Of a stretch of DNA of 64,000 nt, positions 63,880 to 64,000 are shown piece by piece; position 1 is the first letter of the stretch; each line of letters begins with the position of its first letter. The translations under genes were made by a program, and so were the position numbers. This DNA is from Lachnospiraceae bacterium AF51-6-b8A (GTDB taxonomy: Bacteria > Bacillota > Clostridia > Lachnospirales > Lachnospiraceae). Under the pieces are notes generated by a model, which made no database searches, was not told the DNA's origin, and saw nothing but the letters and a program-made list of their open reading frames with translations. The stretch lies in NCBI GenBank assembly GCA_027682585.1, contig JAQCZH010000002.1, forward strand, positions 558,001-622,000. The letters are read 5' to 3'.

Positions 63880-64000
63880 TTACTTCTCGTCCAGTACCAG
63901 GGTGATATTGCACATGCGCTTCTCAATGCGGTAAGCTCTTCCCTGCGCTCTGGGTCTGATACGCTTCATGATGGGTCCCTGATTGGCATAAGCCTCAGCG
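63880..64000 (-). CDS. rplV: 50S ribosomal protein L22, C-terminal part (cut by window edge)
   Basis: The minus strand encodes 39 residues ending [20 protein letters not shown] and then [12 protein letters not shown], the C-terminal beta-hairpin and tail of L22. The start lies beyond the window. L22 lines the nascent-peptide tunnel. Its stop lies 14 bases before the rpsC start. Confidence 0.95.
   Translation of the reverse strand, partial: AEAYANQGPIMKRIRPRAQGRAYRIEKRMCNITLVLDEK

Overview
The window looks like a chromosomal segment of a low-GC-phylum (Firmicutes) anaerobe of moderate GC, most likely a butyrate-forming member of the Lachnospiraceae/Clostridia. The evidence is a ptb-buk pair, an NADPH-type gltB-gltD-glnA block with an ANTAR regulator, a zinc-type S14 and zinc-LID adenylate kinase, MutS2, YhaM, and a Gram-positive cell-wall-anchored adhesin. 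Species cannot be fixed from the sequence alone. No rRNA, tRNA, CRISPR array, transposase or phage gene was recognised.

Layout. 1-3.8 kb: a promoter and a terminator-bearing leader precede a three-gene anaerobic glycerol-3-phosphate dehydrogenase-like operon (FAD dehydrogenase with a BFD iron-sulphur tail, NAD/FAD reductase, DUF1667). 3.8-6.1 kb: ptb-buk for butyrate and ATP formation, with a Rex-like operator upstream of ptb. 6.1-17.3 kb: scattered single genes (aminotransferase, SGNH hydrolase, RsmF-type RNA methyltransferase, coaBC, ferredoxin-containing aldo/keto reductase, GtrA, flavodoxin-reductase-like protein, a repeat-domain exported protein, larC).

17.4-25.7 kb: a minus-strand nitrogen-assimilation operon gltB-gltD-glnA-ANTAR regulator. 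Its leader carries a near-consensus promoter, two small hairpins with matching hexaloops, and an overlapping intrinsic terminator. This is the architecture of ANTAR-controlled antitermination, and the likely regulator is the last gene of the same operon. Its receiver domain appears to lack the phosphoacceptor aspartate.

25.7-33.2 kb: an alpha-glucoside utilisation cluster (lipoprotein binding protein, two permeases, two GH13 glucosidases, no ATPase) with a strong terminator between the binding protein and the permeases. 33.5-38.4 kb: membrane proteins (AI-2E/PerM family, PAP2, MFS), an unknown protein and a methyltransferase. 38.7-42.5 kb: a 1270-residue sortase-anchored Cna-B repeat adhesin with near-identical 534-bp DNA repeats. 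42.7-50.1 kb: DNA alkylation repair, two unknown proteins, rlmD, yhaM and, divergently, mutS2.

50.2-64 kb: the S10/spc/alpha ribosomal-protein cluster on the minus strand, from rplV (cut by the window edge) to rplQ. It is interrupted between infA and rpmJ by a plus-strand OatA-like membrane acyltransferase. map, which often sits between adk and infA in Firmicutes, is absent here. A terminator after infA and a strong TTGACA/TATTAT promoter before rpmJ suggest that the cluster has become two transcription units.
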